From positions 7,889,106 through 7,953,105 of the forward strand of contig OX393569.1 in assembly GCA_947652115.1 (NCBI GenBank): a stretch of 64,000 bases of DNA, in the 5' to 3' direction. Position numbers and translations under genes: made by a program. Positions 22,175-34,117 of this stretch are shown here, in pieces; position 1 is the first letter of the stretch; the number at the start of each line of letters is the position of its first letter. The notes below the pieces were generated by a model. It saw nothing but the letters and a program-made list of their open reading frames with translations, searched no databases and was not told the origin of the DNA. The DNA is from Blastomussa wellsi (Eukaryota > Cnidaria > Anthozoa > Scleractinia > Plerogyridae).

Positions 22175-22290
22175 TTCCGAGCCTCTAGATTTCAAAATTT
22201 TCTGGGCGAGGATGCCCCCAGACCCCCCTAAAAAATCGCACCTCCGGCGCTCGTTTTCAAGTCCCCCCACTTCAAAATACGCTCCGCCGT
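22175..22290 (+). repeat. GC-rich interspersed repeat fragment
   Basis: The block ctgggcgaggatgcccccag followed by acccccc and gcacctccggcgctcg is related to the one at 2085-2290. Confidence 0.5.
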
Positions 22291-22402
22291 CCCTGTTTTA
22301 CATCACTTTTCTGGGATTTCCCTTTAACTCTTCTGGTTACGTTATGTCGTGCTCGATCTCTGGAAGTTATATAACACGGTAATGTACAAAACATAATGTT
22401 TT

Positions 22403-22598
22403 TACATGCAGTATAATACTGCATGTACTAAAATCAGGAACACCGGAACACCGCAAAACACGGAACACCGTAACACCGGAACATCCCGGAACACCAGAAA
22501 TACAAACACCAGAAATACAATAAAATGCCAATAAATTTCTGGTGTTCCGATGTCCCGGTGTTCCCGGTTTTATTACATGCAGTATAATACTGCATGTT
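22403..22598. mobile_element. Element bounded by two copies of a 25-bp palindrome
   Basis: A perfect palindrome with arms tacatgcagtat and atactgcatgta occupies 22403-22427, and a copy matching at 24 of 25 bases occupies 22574-22598. Between them ggaacacc is repeated many times on the left and inverted as ggtgttcc on the right, so the interior is itself a foldback. No coding capacity. Confidence 0.7.
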
Positions 22599-22615
22599 TA
22601 CTGTATATATGTACT

Positions 22616-22712
22616 TAGTCTCCTTGGCACCCGGAGCCTTGGCAGCAGTTTTTTGGATGTCACGCAACGCTCCGTTGCGTGGCATCCCAAATAACGGCTG
22701 TCAAGGAGACTA
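22616..22712. mobile_element. 97-bp MITE with perfect 9-bp target duplication
   Basis: Ends tagtctccttgg and its complement caaggagacta enclose a hairpin centred on cgcaacgctccgttgcg. The direct repeat atatgtact lies on both sides (22607-22615 and 22713-22721). A 9-bp duplication fits Mutator-like transposition; that assignment is inference. A truncated relative is at 32229-32268. Confidence 0.9.
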
Positions 22713-22804
22713 ATATGTACTTCGCTGTTGGTATTTCCTCGTCTTGCAAATGCAAGAACTGCTGAGTAAACTGTATTGTTGGCTGAATACGTTTTTTAGT
22801 GTGG

Positions 22805-22935
22805 AAGGCTTGGTGGCCGAGTGGTTAGTGCGCTGGACTCTGGATCGGACTTTCCGGGTTCGAGGGGGGGGGGGGAAGGAAACCGGAATAAGCTCCGACC
22901 TGATGGGCCACGGGCTCGTATGCAGACTTAACCAC
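22805..22935 (+). mobile_element. tRNA-headed SINE, internally deleted
   Basis: The head ggtggccgagtggttagtgc followed by ccgggttcgag has A- and B-box character close to a Ser/Leu-type tRNA. A run of G and then aaaccggaataagctccgac and atgggcca follow; the aaaccgg part resembles the tail of the SINE near 45180. It sits inside one of the 1.4-kb repeat units. Confidence 0.65.
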
Positions 22936-24329
22936 GTTTCTTAGCAGTGGCCATTTTAGGGATGGTAGTTCGACGGTATCTCCAAAGAGCGTCAAATATT
23001 TACCTTGAGTTTGCCAAGCTCGTACCAGTAAAAAGTTCATAGTTTTTCTTAATGTTGCCCAACTTTAGGCAACCCTTGTATCTCTTTCTTCTATTTTTAT
23101 GGCTTTAACTTTATCTCTTTTTGTCCTTATACTGTACAAAATGAAAAAGTACTAAACCTTTTTCAACTTGATTTTCGTTAAATTATATTGCGGTCTTTCC
23201 GCATACGTTTATAAAACCATTATGATAAACTAATTGCTTCACTTAACAGTTTTCAAATTCCTACTAGTCACAATCACTTAGAAATTCAGCGTATAAACAA
23301 TAATTTAACTTCGTCCTCTGAGTAAACAAGTTAAAGACATGTCAATCCGGGGTTTGCTTGCGTGTGAGTTGTCTCCGATTTTATGCCTAGTTATTTTACA
23401 TAAACTTAATTGGTCCTCTCTAGTTCAAGTACAACTAAACTCGCTTCATTTCATTGACAACCGAAAATAAAAGCTGAAGGACAGATGACAATTAAAATGC
23501 ATTCGTAAGGAGTTTCATGACTTTGCACGTATTGCTTGCCTATTTTTCATATTTTAGTTGTCACGCCAGTTTTGGCTTGTGCGTGTTTCGAAGTTTTACC
23601 CAGTGTGCACGACTTGCCCTACCTTTGCACAACTTGTCCTGCCGCGCCGGAGTCAGGACGAGCTACAAAATAATATTGAGACACGGGCCAAGACTGGTAA
23701 TGAGCGAGTCTTCCAGAAGAGGAATAATTTAATGCTTTGCTGTTATTTCCTGGTGAGACTGACTTCAATGTCTTCAATGAAAGAAGACGAAAAAACCCAT
23801 GCACTAAAAATCTTTTCCCTGATATATTCCAAACTATCGATTTTCTTGTAAATTCCTTTTAACATCTTCTGATTATATTCTGTCGTGCTCGATCCATCGA
23901 TCCTTGATCACAAGGGAAAATGTTTTAAAAACAGCCGGATATTCTGATGTTTGCCATTTTCTCGGCTTGCAAGAAGTAAAGTGTACTTTTGGCTGGATAC
24001 GCTTCTAAATATAGCCGTTCTACGGGGGGCAGTTCTATCTTCAAATATTTTACCTTGATTTTTCAAGGTCGTAGTTCTTAATTCGTCTCACTGTTGCCCA
24101 ACTTACCAACTAATTTTTCCTCTGTTCCTAATTCTGCATAGAAAAGAAGACGACTGACAATTTGTTTTCTTCTTTAAACCTCTCTTTAACAAGTACACTG
24201 CAAATCGGGGTCTCCCCGAATTCGTTCAAAAAACCGACGTCATCATAATTTAACCAGAGAACACTAAATTAAGTGGCGGTCTCCCTGAATTCGTTTAAAA
24301 AAGTCATCATTACTTAACTACAGTCAACG

Positions 24330-25544
24330 CCTTTAATTCAATTAACATTTTTTACACTTCCTGCCAATTATCACCTAATTGTGAAGTCGAAGTTTGCATT
24401 GTATAAACAATAGTTAAAAACCCTCCCATTAAGTGTGAGAAGTACTTTACATAAACTTTACATAAACTGTGTTTCGCTTCAATTTATGCTCCCCTTATTT
24501 TAATATTTTGGCAGAATTGCACAAGGGGCATGAAATGATTGTCTTCGTGGAAAAACGTCTTTTTCGTTAAAAGACAGACTAAACGGTCTGTCACCATTAC
24601 AATCAGATTGGCGACGCGATGGCATGAAAAGGGCGAAGGAGCTGGATGTCAGACTCTAGTATGGGGCGTGTCCGCCAAACGAAGATCTTGTGTTGAAAGA
24701 GATCTAACATCGTTTACGCGATAAAAGAAATAGAAGCGAAGTGAGGCACATCCTATGCTCGGATGAGGAGAGGAGGGGTGCGGTACTGGAAATGTTTCGC
24801 CTGTTTCCCGCGCTTTTTACCCAATCCACTGCTCGCTCCCCGAGTTCTGTCAAATGTCCTACGTCTTCCCCGTGCAAAGTGTTCATAATCTAACGTTCGG
24901 TGAGCCTTTTCCGTAATTCGAAATTTCTTCTTATAAAATTAATTAAACAAGGTTCGCCAAAAGAACCCTTATTGACATCTAACGGGTCTGCCATTTGTAG
25001 TTTTGGCCGCGAAATTCCACAATTAAATAATAAAACGTCTGTAAAATAGACCCGATGACTGAAGGACAGTGACTTTGCCTTTAATTGAAAAATAACATGT
25101 ACAAGTACACGGTTAATTAATTTTCATCAACGTCAGAAAAAACACAGGCGCTAGAGGTGTTACTTTACGTCAAAATTGTGATAAACGATTTTAAAGTAGA
25201 GAGATGACGTCATAATTGTCGGCCATGAACATTTTTATTACAAGTCTAGGAGCGTCCAAAATGATGAACGCGGTTAGACCACAAACAATAACTGTTAATT
25301 GCCTTTATTTTGTCGCACTGACTTTTCTCACGTTTTCGAACGAAAAACGGAGACATACATGTGCAGAATATCGCTACTTGTACTATTTTGTCACGTACCG
25401 TTGTACGGTGCCGCTTATATCACTTTCTTGGCCATAGTTATAGCCGTACAGTTAATTAAAACATGGAAATTTTATAATAAACAATTTAAAGACCTGTCAT
25501 TTAGCGTGTGCGTGGGTTTGTCAAGTTTTATGTCTTAAAGAAGC
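24330..25544. other. Intergenic, no gene seen
   Basis: AT-rich. It contains a dispersed repeat at about 24560-24740 (gtgttgaaagagatct motif) that is related to 27780-27950. No supported coding frame. Confidence 0.45.
24560..24740 (+). repeat. Interspersed repeat, copy 1 (copy 2 at 27780-27950)
   Basis: Shared landmarks in order are a tctttttcg run, gatggca, agggc(g/a)a, gtcagact, gggcgt, and ttgtgttgaaagagatct followed by a cgataaaa stretch. The two copies are about 70% alike by eye. Confidence 0.5.
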
Positions 25545-25770
25545 TACGTCACGTTATTTCTTCGACAACCTAAATTACCATTAAAATTTAGGAAACCTAA
25601 AAATAATAGCTTGCTAAAGAAGAAAAACACCAAAGGAGTGATACTAAACCAAATGGGACAAGGATGGCTGAGGATGGAGAAGATTGAAACGGATTGGAAA
25701 TCAGTGACGAATTTGAATTTTTCAAAGTGCACGAAGGATGACGTAGCTCTTTTAATCCCCCTCTGTAAGG
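25545..25770 (+). repeat. Four-copy interspersed repeat family, copy A
   Basis: Landmarks: cgacaacctaaattacc, gaagaaaaacaccaaaggag, tgatactaaaccaaa, acaaggatggctgagga, gaagattgaaacggattgg. Related copies are at 35195-35405, 51115-51310 and 54195-54345, all in the same orientation. Type unknown. Confidence 0.75.
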
Positions 25771-26741
25771 TGCGGCGAGTGAACTTGTTAGCTATAACTA
25801 ACATTCCCCTCACTGTAGTTTTTTTTTAACAAACAGTAAATTTCCGCAAAGGACGCAGTTCTGACTCGGCGGATTTGGCCGCGGCTTTGGTTATGCATGG
25901 TCGACTTAAAAAAAGTATGGGAAGACCTCATGCGATCATTTACAGAACAACTGCAGAACCCGCGCCTGAATCCCCAGTCGCATTGCGGGAAATTTTAATT
26001 GTAAAAACCATGAAGGTTTTAAAGATGGATCAGCATAGACGCAGGGATCAGGGATTTATCAGGGATTTTAGCTGACTATATCATCACGAGACGACAACCG
26101 CAAATTATACCACACCGATGTAAAATAAACCATACAAGCATGTTTAAATTCTCAGTTGATCATTTTATTGTTTATTCTGCAGTGTTTGTCTTCATAGCTA
26201 GCATATGCAGTTCATTGATTTTAAAATAAGAAATGATTTATAGCGTACGTACAATGATATCGCCCACGAAGATCTTTCTTGTGTCCTCGCGAGCTTCTGA
26301 GCGCCCGCATGGCCTGTTCTGTCCGGCAATCATAATACCCGTCACTGGAGTCTACTAGCTTGCTTTACTAGACAAAACGAGCAATACAAACTCTCAGCTG
26401 CAGTCAGTTTACAGAGAACATTTTTTGTTTATATTAATTTCCAAGATGCTCAACATTTGTATGGCTTTCTTATTTGAATATGACATAATCGATAGAACGA
26501 GAATAAATATAATTTTAACAGTATACGAATATGGGATAAATATTAAGATGAATGTCTAAATATAACGTCCACGTATTTACAGTGTTAAACAAGGGTGATC
26601 AGTACGTAGAATAAAAGTTTGGTGTTCGGGAACAACAGCCTCAATCGAGTTCACAACAAATTCGATGAAATCAAACTACATGATAAATCTGTATTTACAA
26701 TAGTATACAAATGTTTGAACTAGTGTTAGTCTGCCAGCTGG

Positions 26742-27296
26742 TTAAAGCCCCATTTCTTTGAATCTGTTATTAATAACTAATGTTTTTCTGAGTTCTAAAA
26801 GGGAGGTGCTTCGAGACCTGCACCCCACTGCAGTGTTTCGCTCAATTTCTTTGCAAATCGCCATGCGTCGTTTCTCAAAGCTCTCGCTTCTTTTGACGAA
26901 AACCGAATCATCGCAGTCTTCATCATCGCTCTCCTCACACTGCTCATATTCAAAAGTGTCTCTCTCTTGCGCTGTTCGTTTTAAACAAAACCGCAGTTTT
27001 TTCTGACTCTTCTTGAGTTCATCTTCGCTGATACACAGCTGATCCAAGCGAGTCAAACTTGCATAAGGTACGTGTGGTCTTTCTCCGCGCTTTGGCTTGT
27101 AACTAAATACCTTCGCAACGGATTTTCTGATCCTCTTCCAAGCGTCTTCTTTCCAAAGCTTTCCAGCTTGTTGAGTCCTTGCCTTCGAGGTACTTTCAAC
27201 TTTCTCTTCGTTATTACATTTGTCAGAGGAAATCTGCTCGCGGTAAATGACATTATCCCAAACTAGAATTTGTGGTGGTTTTCTCTTTACGTGCAT
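26742..27296 (-). CDS. Hypothetical basic protein, 184 residues
   Basis: An intact single-exon frame on the minus strand, starting at ATG 27296 with an in-frame stop about 15 bases upstream, so the start is well fixed. The protein is strongly charged: a basic N-terminal half (KRKPPQ, KLWKEDAWKRIRKSVAKVF, KPKRGERP), a central helix with many Lys/Glu (ISEDELKKSQKKLRFCLKR), a very acidic patch (EQCEESDDEDCDDSVF), and a basic C-terminus with KRRMAICKEIERN and LLELRKTLVINNRFKEMGL. No signal peptide or membrane segment was seen. The composition suits a nuclear or cytosolic regulator, but no family was recognised. The AT-rich stretch below it down to about 26160 may be its 3' UTR. Length and composition make chance unlikely; it could also be part of a longer spliced gene. 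Confidence 0.6.
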   Translation of the reverse strand: MHVKRKPPQILVWDNVIYREQISSDKCNNEEKVESTSKARTQQAGKLWKEDAWKRIRKSVAKVFSYKPKRGERPHVPYASLTRLDQLCISEDELKKSQKKLRFCLKRTAQERDTFEYEQCEESDDEDCDDSVFVKRSESFEKRRMAICKEIERNTAVGCRSRSTSLLELRKTLVINNRFKEMGL

Positions 27297-27779
27297 CTTT
27301 GACCGTATTTAGTAATATTCACAATTTGTTGTCTTCCTCTAAGGAAAGTCAGCGACTAAAATATTTCAAGACTGCTATGCCCCTACTTTTATGCAGCGCA
27401 TACACGGAATGCTTTATATAATAGCGAAGACATTAACAAGTAATCGCAGACGACTTCCTCTACAAAAGGATCAAGCTTTTACGGAGCTATTTCGGGAGGG
27501 CAGGAACCCCCAAGGGTACAATCACTCAACACCCGCCCTTTGTCAAAAGTGTTCGTTTTCAATATGAGTGAGGTGTGGATACCATAACAGGATTGTTTCA
27601 AGTGCTTAATTTGAATAGGTTTGTTTATATTTTATGCTCTAAAGTAAACACCATTTTATGTTAGCGAGAGAAATTCAAAAGAAACTTGTGACGTGTTTCC
27701 TCCAAGCAGCACCATGTCATCTCCGTTTATGAAGTCGACGGAAATACCGGTCGCCGCAATTGGTTTTCCTGCGAAAACA

Positions 27780-27950
27780 AACATCTTTTTTTTTCGACTA
27801 ATTACATGGCCGACGAAACAATCTGTCAACATAAAACTCCTTCGGAGATACGATGGCAAAGAGGGCAAGGTCATAGAGCGTCAGACTTAAGAATGGGCGT
27901 ATTGTGTTGAAAGAGATCTGTTTTACCGATAAAAAAGAGAAGGCAAATAT
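27780..27950 (+). repeat. Interspersed repeat, copy 2 (copy 1 at 24560-24740)
   Basis: Same landmarks as copy 1, ending gtgttgaaagagatct and a taccgataaaaaagag stretch. Confidence 0.5.
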
Positions 27951-28192
27951 GGTCTCGATGTAAAAGAAAAAGACGTTTACGTATAGGAACTAAACTATTA
28001 GTGGGTGTGTCGCTATACATTTTGAATTCCGCGCGTGGCACAAGCTTGAGACCACACACATGTAACATAAAACAGAAAGGTTACAACTTTGTTTTCAGAT
28101 AGATGCTCCTTTTCTTGTACACTGCTTAAAGTCACTTTTGTCCAGAAATAAAACAGTTATTTCGCAATCCTTCGTCAGTCAAGAACTGTCAG

Positions 28193-28297
28193 CATTCTCG
28201 TCCTTCGGGTCATGGAAGCCGCGAATCTTTTGCTCAGCACTAAGAATCGATTCTTGGTGCTGCCATAAAAGAATCACGGCTTCTGGGGAAGAGAATG
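28193..28297. mobile_element. 105-bp MITE, CATTCTCGTCC family
   Basis: Almost fully palindromic: cattctcgtcc at the left and its counterpart ggaagagaatg at the right, with aatcgattcttggtgctg at the centre. It shares ends with the MITEs at 36076, 41888 and 43026. Confidence 0.75.
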
Positions 28298-28416
28298 GAA
28301 CTCTCCGTCGAGCGATTTCGAACGGAGACTGCGGGCAGAACCCGCCGGAGGAGGTAATGACCGTTATCCTCTATATTATAAGCACATGCCGACCTAATAG
28401 ACCATATTTAGGATAG

Positions 28417-28439
<23 letters not shown>

Positions 28440-28461
<22 letters not shown>

Positions 28462-28640
28462 GTATAACAATATAATTTGGCACCAACCGAAATAGCGAAG
28501 CTCCATCTTTCAGTATATAAACAACACACGACTCACAATTCCTTGATTCGCTCCGACGAAGGGCTAACGCTCGAAACGTCAGCTCTTGGATCTCTTTACG
28601 GTGGCCAATTCACATTATCAACCCATATTCACGACAACCG
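28440..28640 (+). repeat. Dispersed repeat with a conserved hairpin, possibly a retroelement end
   Basis: The segment contains gacgaagggctaacgctcga followed by aacgtc, where gacg and cgtc can pair around a gggc/gctc stem. Similar segments near the ends of cnidarian retroelements are known to the annotator, but only one copy is in this window, so the assignment is inference. Confidence 0.35.
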
Positions 28641-28759
28641 CCATGTTGGTTTTCATATTATAATGCAAATTAGCCACGTTGTCTGCCAGGGGCAAACATT
28701 GAAATGATGCCGTTTCTCGGAAAATCGGAGGGTCTAAATAGTGAAGTATTTGCGGTAAA

Positions 28760-31018
28760 ACCGCGTTTGAGAGCCAAATTATGGAATAATGATTTCATTA
28801 TAAGGTTAGTTTGGAATAGTTACTTGATACCTTGACTTGTTAACTACGCAATCCGTTTTCTTTTTTATAAAACTGCCAAAATTGCGTTAAACGTAGAGTA
28901 TTTAAAGCGCAAAACTAAAACCAAGCATGGCTATAAAAATAATCATCAAACATGATGAGAAAGATTTAATTTAGGCTTGTTTGCCCCCTCACTTGCCTAA
29001 TTTGCATTACAATGTGAAATCAAACGTGGCGGCTATCGTGAATAAGGTCTATTGGTAAGCTTTTAGATTTTAGGGGTCTGAAAAACCACGAGAGCTTATT
29101 TAAGAAATTGCATCAAACACTCCGGGAAGCCTGAGTGATCATAAACGCTCCAATTGAAGCCTGGCAGAGGCTTTTTTCACAACTGTATACTGGGTGCTGT
29201 ATTTTAGATTTTACGTTGCGCTCTAAATCTTTCACCCAAGGCCCACATATAATATTTATCCACGCATATAGATATATATATTTTCATTATCATTTAGTTA
29301 GAGTTAGTTCAAGTAGTTTAGTTAGTTCAAGTAGTTTATTTTTTTGTAGAATGTTACGGATTAATGGGCGTTTCCAGGTACTTCTTTCTCTCCGCTCAAG
29401 ATTTTTTCCTCATTCCCTCGTATCGTTCTTCAGCCGGAAAACTGGTTTAAAAACCTCACATATCAGAGAAATCTTATATTCATACTCGGATGCTTGGTGT
29501 GTGAGCTAATTATTCCGGTTATGTGCTCAGGTGATTTGATTTGCTATCAAAACACAAAACGTGACGAATGCGGTTGGAAAAGATCTTTCCAGTTTTTATT
29601 GGCCAACTTTGATTCGTGCAGTGCAAATAACGGATGAAACGAGTACCACAACGAAACCCGCCTTACGGTTACCTCGTTAATACGGTCAATGTTTTTATGT
29701 CCTGGCGAAACGCCCATAATTTTTCTTATACGAAAACCCCGCACTTGTATAATCCTTTTAATGTTACCCGTTAATACCGTGCTGTACTCGAACCAAATAC
29801 GCATCCGTGGTTGTCCAAACCAAACAAATACGGTACTTAAGGCCATGATATCTTAAGTCGGAGACGTCTTGACCTTTCATGTTTTTGAGAAGCATATGGT
29901 ACAGCCAAGTCTGGTCTTGTTTTGATTTTAGAATCCTGTTATGTTCGTCAAAGTTCCCTGGGTTAATGCTGCATGCACGGGGAGAAGTTTGTGCATTCTG
30001 GATGTTTATTGCCCCCGCAGGGTTTTGGCCCAGACGGCCAAAACCCGAGGAGGCCACTATTGAAGTCCCCGCGTATAGAGTATCGGATTTCGGTGTGATG
30101 CAGAAAAAATCTCGATTTTTGAGGAAAAAGTTCGCAAAGGATTGCCCAAAAGCGCGCAAAGGACTAAAAAAACTACGCTGGGGGTCGAAAGGATTCATAT
30201 AAAAGAGCGAAGGATGCTGGGAACGGAGTGTTCGCTACGAGGTTTTGCCAGTGCTGAAGGTAAGGTTGTAGCTTTATAGATCGATTTATAGCTAAGTGGG
30301 CAATCGCATCGAAGTTTATTTGCTTTGAAATCAAAGTTGTGGAAACAAGCTTCGCTTAGCGAGGTTTTTGAAGAATTGACTGGCACGAATTTTCTATATT
30401 TGTTTATCTACTATTTGACTGTAAGACACGGTCACACTCCGATTTGTCAGACACAAATCAAACAGGGCGCGAAAGACTCGCACCACAATCTAAAAGCATA
30501 TTCAGTGATTGAGAGAAGGAAAAAAACTGGTTTATATTGACTCAAAGCCTGTCTGCGATATTGGATTTTCAGATATCTAGAGATTCAGTGGTTTTGCCGT
30601 GCGGTTTATTCAGACTGTCACTTACCGTCTAGCCAAAAAATTCACAAAATATATTGTAATCATTTTCTTTTAATAATAATACGTTCCTGTTCAATAACAA
30701 GCTTAAATTTATACAACAAAAACTATTTTTGTGCAAATAATATAATACAATAGTATCTCCTGTTACAAGTACAAGAAAGTACATAGAGAAAAATTGATCA
30801 TAAGGCTTCACATTTGATATACATTCTTCAAAGAATAAAATATTTAAAAATTATTTCTCACAACAGATACAGAGAAACACTAAAAAATTATTTTCATAGC
30901 GTTACGGTTACAACAAATAATATAAGTAAAATCAAAACGTTCCCATTAAAAGTAAATTTAAAAAAAAATTCACGTGTCTCACTTGACTACAGTTAATTAG
31001 GAAAATAGAACTTGAAAT

Positions 31019-31053
<35 letters not shown>

Positions 31054-31780
31054 AAATAACCTAAAAGGTACTTGAATTCTAACTCAGAATCAATTCAAAG
31101 ACGACAGACCACAATCTCAATGTTGGCTCCTGTAAAAAATATCTAATTGCCATAACCCTAGATAGGCGTGTAAGATTGCATTGTCTTTCGTAACTTTTAA
31201 GAATTGCATTCGTCTGATTTAGGTTGATTTGACTTCGATGTGTCTTTGTGCAAATGTACGGTACCTATCCTAACAAGCTTTTCAGGCGAATTAATTATAA
31301 CTGACAAAAATTAACACGCGTAGTAATTAATTAATGATCGATAAGAAGCTCCATGAAAATTCCTGATCTGCTTTTCAAAGTTGAGCTATCCTGCCAGTCT
31401 TCGCGCTCTTCAGTGGTGACGTAATTATTGGTGCGACTTTGACGTATTTCGCCAACCGATGACCAACTTCTTTTTGTCAAAATATCATGAACGGAAGAAG
31501 TCTAAGTATCAGGTCTTTTTAAGGGTAGGGGGGAGGTGGAGAGGAAAATCTCTCATACCCCCTTACAAGAAAAGCCTGATACTCTTGCTAGAACGGAAGT
31601 GAACGAACATAGAAAGTAACGTAACTGCTTCAATGTACCGTGATCGTTAGCTTCTGAGCTGCAACCGATATACAATATTGATGAGCAAATCAAGCTTGCA
31701 TTAAGGGACACTGTCACGGTTGTAAATTCAAAAATGCAACAGCCCATAAAAGTGTTTACACCAACGGATACCTACAAACA
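28760..31780. other. Intergenic, no gene supported
   Basis: AT-rich. Short direct repeats (tagttagttcaagtagttta) lie at 29296-29340. A small palindrome gggttttggcc / ggccaaaaccc is at 30020-30046. The minus frame 29764-30198 (144 codons) overlaps that palindrome and lacks domain-like composition. The sequence gctgaaggtaaggttg at about 30251 looks like a splice donor, but no partner exon was found. Confidence 0.4.
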
Positions 31781-31781
31781 G

Positions 31782-32439
31782 TACACCCCTCTGTAACAGA
31801 TCCACTGAAACCCTACCCAGTGGACTATTTTCCCAGTATACAGCAGATATTTTGATTTTACCCGGCTATTTTTGGCTTCCCCAGTGACTGTGCGGTGTGA
31901 CCCAGCGTAGGTATTTTGTTTGCAAAGAAAAAAAAATAATAAATAAGCAAAATAAAACAGTAATTAAAAAAATCATAGACGTTTTAGTCTTATTTTCTAA
32001 ATTGGTCTCGGTTATTGTAAATGCTTAAGCGTTGGCCTTTTTAAAATAGCCCAAGACCTAGATGGCTTCAAAGGTATCTACCTTCCCCTCTCGGCTCTAC
32101 CAGTTGCTTCAGTCCAGCCACTATAAAACAACCTCTCTTGGGGCAGTAGATAATATCCGCTAAATGGAGGTAAACGTAATAGAAAACCCTCAACTTCAAC
32201 AACTTCGCGCCAAACAGGATTCGACCTAGTCTCCTTCGCAGCCGTTTTTTGGATGTCGCGCGTATCATTGAAAAAGGTTTTTTTTTTTTCATCGTATAAA
32301 CTCAGTGGACAATTTAAAAATACCCAGTGGAAAATGAGATGACCCAGTGGGAATTAGTCAACAGGTCAACCCAGTGACCTTTTTCCCGAAAACCCACGGC
32401 AAGGATAAAGATTCCACTGGTCTGCTACAGAGGGGTATA
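31782..32439. mobile_element. MITE with TACACCCCTCTGTAACAGA ends, 658 bp
   Basis: The left end tacacccctctgtaacagat and the right end, complementary to tatacccctctgtagcaga, form terminal inverted repeats. The interior repeats cccagtgg many times on both flanks. A fragment of the 22616-type MITE is embedded at 32229-32268. Confidence 0.75.
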
Positions 32440-32754
32440 ACAGTTGCCAAGTTTTGTTAAAATTACTATGCCAGTGTACTGAAGCTAAATATGGAGTGAT
32501 ATCCGGTTATGATATGATCGGGAGCTTTACATCTCAACTTGAAAAAGTCAGGCTGAATTTTTCAAGTTGTGTCCTTGCATTGTCCAATTGATTTGAAAAA
32601 AATTGATGGAAACTATTTACGGACATGCTTTTTCTTAACAAATCTGTATATATGAAAGAAGTTACTCGTAAATTTGTGGCCATTTTATTAAAAAAGCAGA
32701 GAAATGCTCGTGAGATCTTTATAAGGCGGCTAGGTGGGGACACACGTGAATTTG

Positions 32755-33130
32755 CATGATTCCGAACAAGATAGAGGTCCATCAACTATTTGTTTTGGTT
32801 TGGTTTCCATCTACATTAAAACATCAATATTTCTCATTTCCCTGAATTTTAATTTGAGAAAAAATATGTTCTCAAAAATATACCTAAAATCAACTCAAAA
32901 AGAGCAGATTCATATTACGAGCATAGGAATTGCTTGAGACGCGAATGAGATATTCGCATTAAACCTATGTTAAACGGTGGAAAACGATCTTCAGGGGCTT
33001 TCAGATGTACCCCCACCCTTCGCAATAATAGAAGAGACGGTTTTTATGATTTGGCCAAAAAGTCGGGTATTTTATCGGTTGGTCTACGAGTCGACACTAC
33101 AGATTATAACCCCCTTCATGGGCACATATA
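32755..33130 (+). repeat. Interspersed repeat, copy 1 (copy 2 at 58715-58990)
   Basis: Shared landmarks: ctatttgttttggttt, cattaaaac, tcaatatttctcatttccct, gtcgac with actacagattataa, and a ttcaggagtaccc-like block. Copy 2 is in the same orientation. Confidence 0.7.
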
Positions 33131-33365
33131 TCCCCAAGCTCATATAGTCTATTGGCGATGAGTTTCAAAATGGGGTTAAATACGGGTTTGAACTGTCTGG
33201 TGTAAAGTTTTCGTATAACTATACATGCACTTATTATTTTGGTTATCGTTTAGTAACGGGTCACGTTTCCCTTTTAAACTGCCACTTGTTGGGAAATTTG
33301 AAAGGTAAGTAATTTTGAGGATAACATTTTCAGTATTTTTTGGTATAAGGGATATCTGCGCCGCA

Positions 33366-33762
33366 CGTTTCCGTTTCGTAAACGGTCGGTGCCATTTTTT
33401 CAACACTTAGAATTTTTTTGGCAAGCCAACATCCCTACTTCACCAGTACACTACCACTACACTACCAGGCCAATCCGCCAAATCCCCACAAAATTTCGTT
33501 ATAAAACAAGACTTTCTTAGTATATATATTTTACTAATAGTATTGCCCCACCCAACAAATAAAGCTAACCGCAAGCACACCAGTGTGAAATTGAACAATT
33601 AAGCATTTGGTAAGTGTGTATTAGTCTATCACCAGCCGAGTTTCGACCTAGTCCAGGCCTAAACTAGAGCGGATATAGCATCGTCCATTCCGAAAAGCTT
33701 GGTTACCAATTATGGCATCGACCGTTAAAAAATGGCACCGACCGTTTACGAAACGGAAATTA
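33366..33762. mobile_element. MITE, second copy of the 18295-18781 element
   Basis: Ends tttccgtttcgtaaacggtc and gaccgtttacgaaacggaaa enclose an interior nearly identical to the first copy, but without the B-box part of the tRNA-like block. Confidence 0.85.
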
Positions 33763-34117
33763 GCATCTGCGCCCCAGGAATTTTAGGAATAAGGGAAGAC
33801 ACCCCTTCCCCCATAACAGTGCATGTAGTAGGACTCGAACTCAACGAATCAGGTAACGATTGGAACAACAAATGTTCACTTTCCTCAATCCGAACCGGTT
33901 TAAACCGATTATTACACTTTTCACCTCATATAACATACACAAACTGTCCTACTGCCACAGCGCCTCAATAGTACTAGTAAAGCCTTCGACGTTAATCTCG
34001 CAAATGAATGATCGACGGGACGCAAAGCTCTGAAGCTTTCTGAAACGGCTCAAACTTAGTGTACGATTTGTTGAATTACTCGTGCGAGTTTTACTTTCTC
34101 TTTCTATTTCCCTGCAG

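Larger units (their letters stand above)
19380..24330. repeat. Diverged direct repeats of a roughly 1.4-kb unit
   Basis: Similar blocks recur in the same order. The segment ending in a tatcgtgc-type motif followed by tatcacac and aaacaag is at about 19420-19580, 20985-21200, 22310-22400 and 23810-23960. The segment ending gttgcccaactt with caaggtcgta or caagctcgta is at 21330-21440, 22975-23070 and 23985-24110. The segment gacatgtca ... gttgtc(c/t)ccgat is at 20085-20230 and 23325-23480. Identity by eye is about 65-75%. Later insertions interrupt them. No gene is supported in the region. Confidence 0.55.

Noticed and set aside
28540..28590. Possible hammerhead ribozyme in the gacgaagggctaacgctcga hairpin
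   Set aside because: The GAAA and a short stem II are present, but the CUGANGA core reads CCGACGA and no proper stem III with a cleavage site was found.
29764..30198. Minus-strand open frame of 144 codons
   Set aside because: Overlaps a small palindrome and antisense short frames; no family-like composition.
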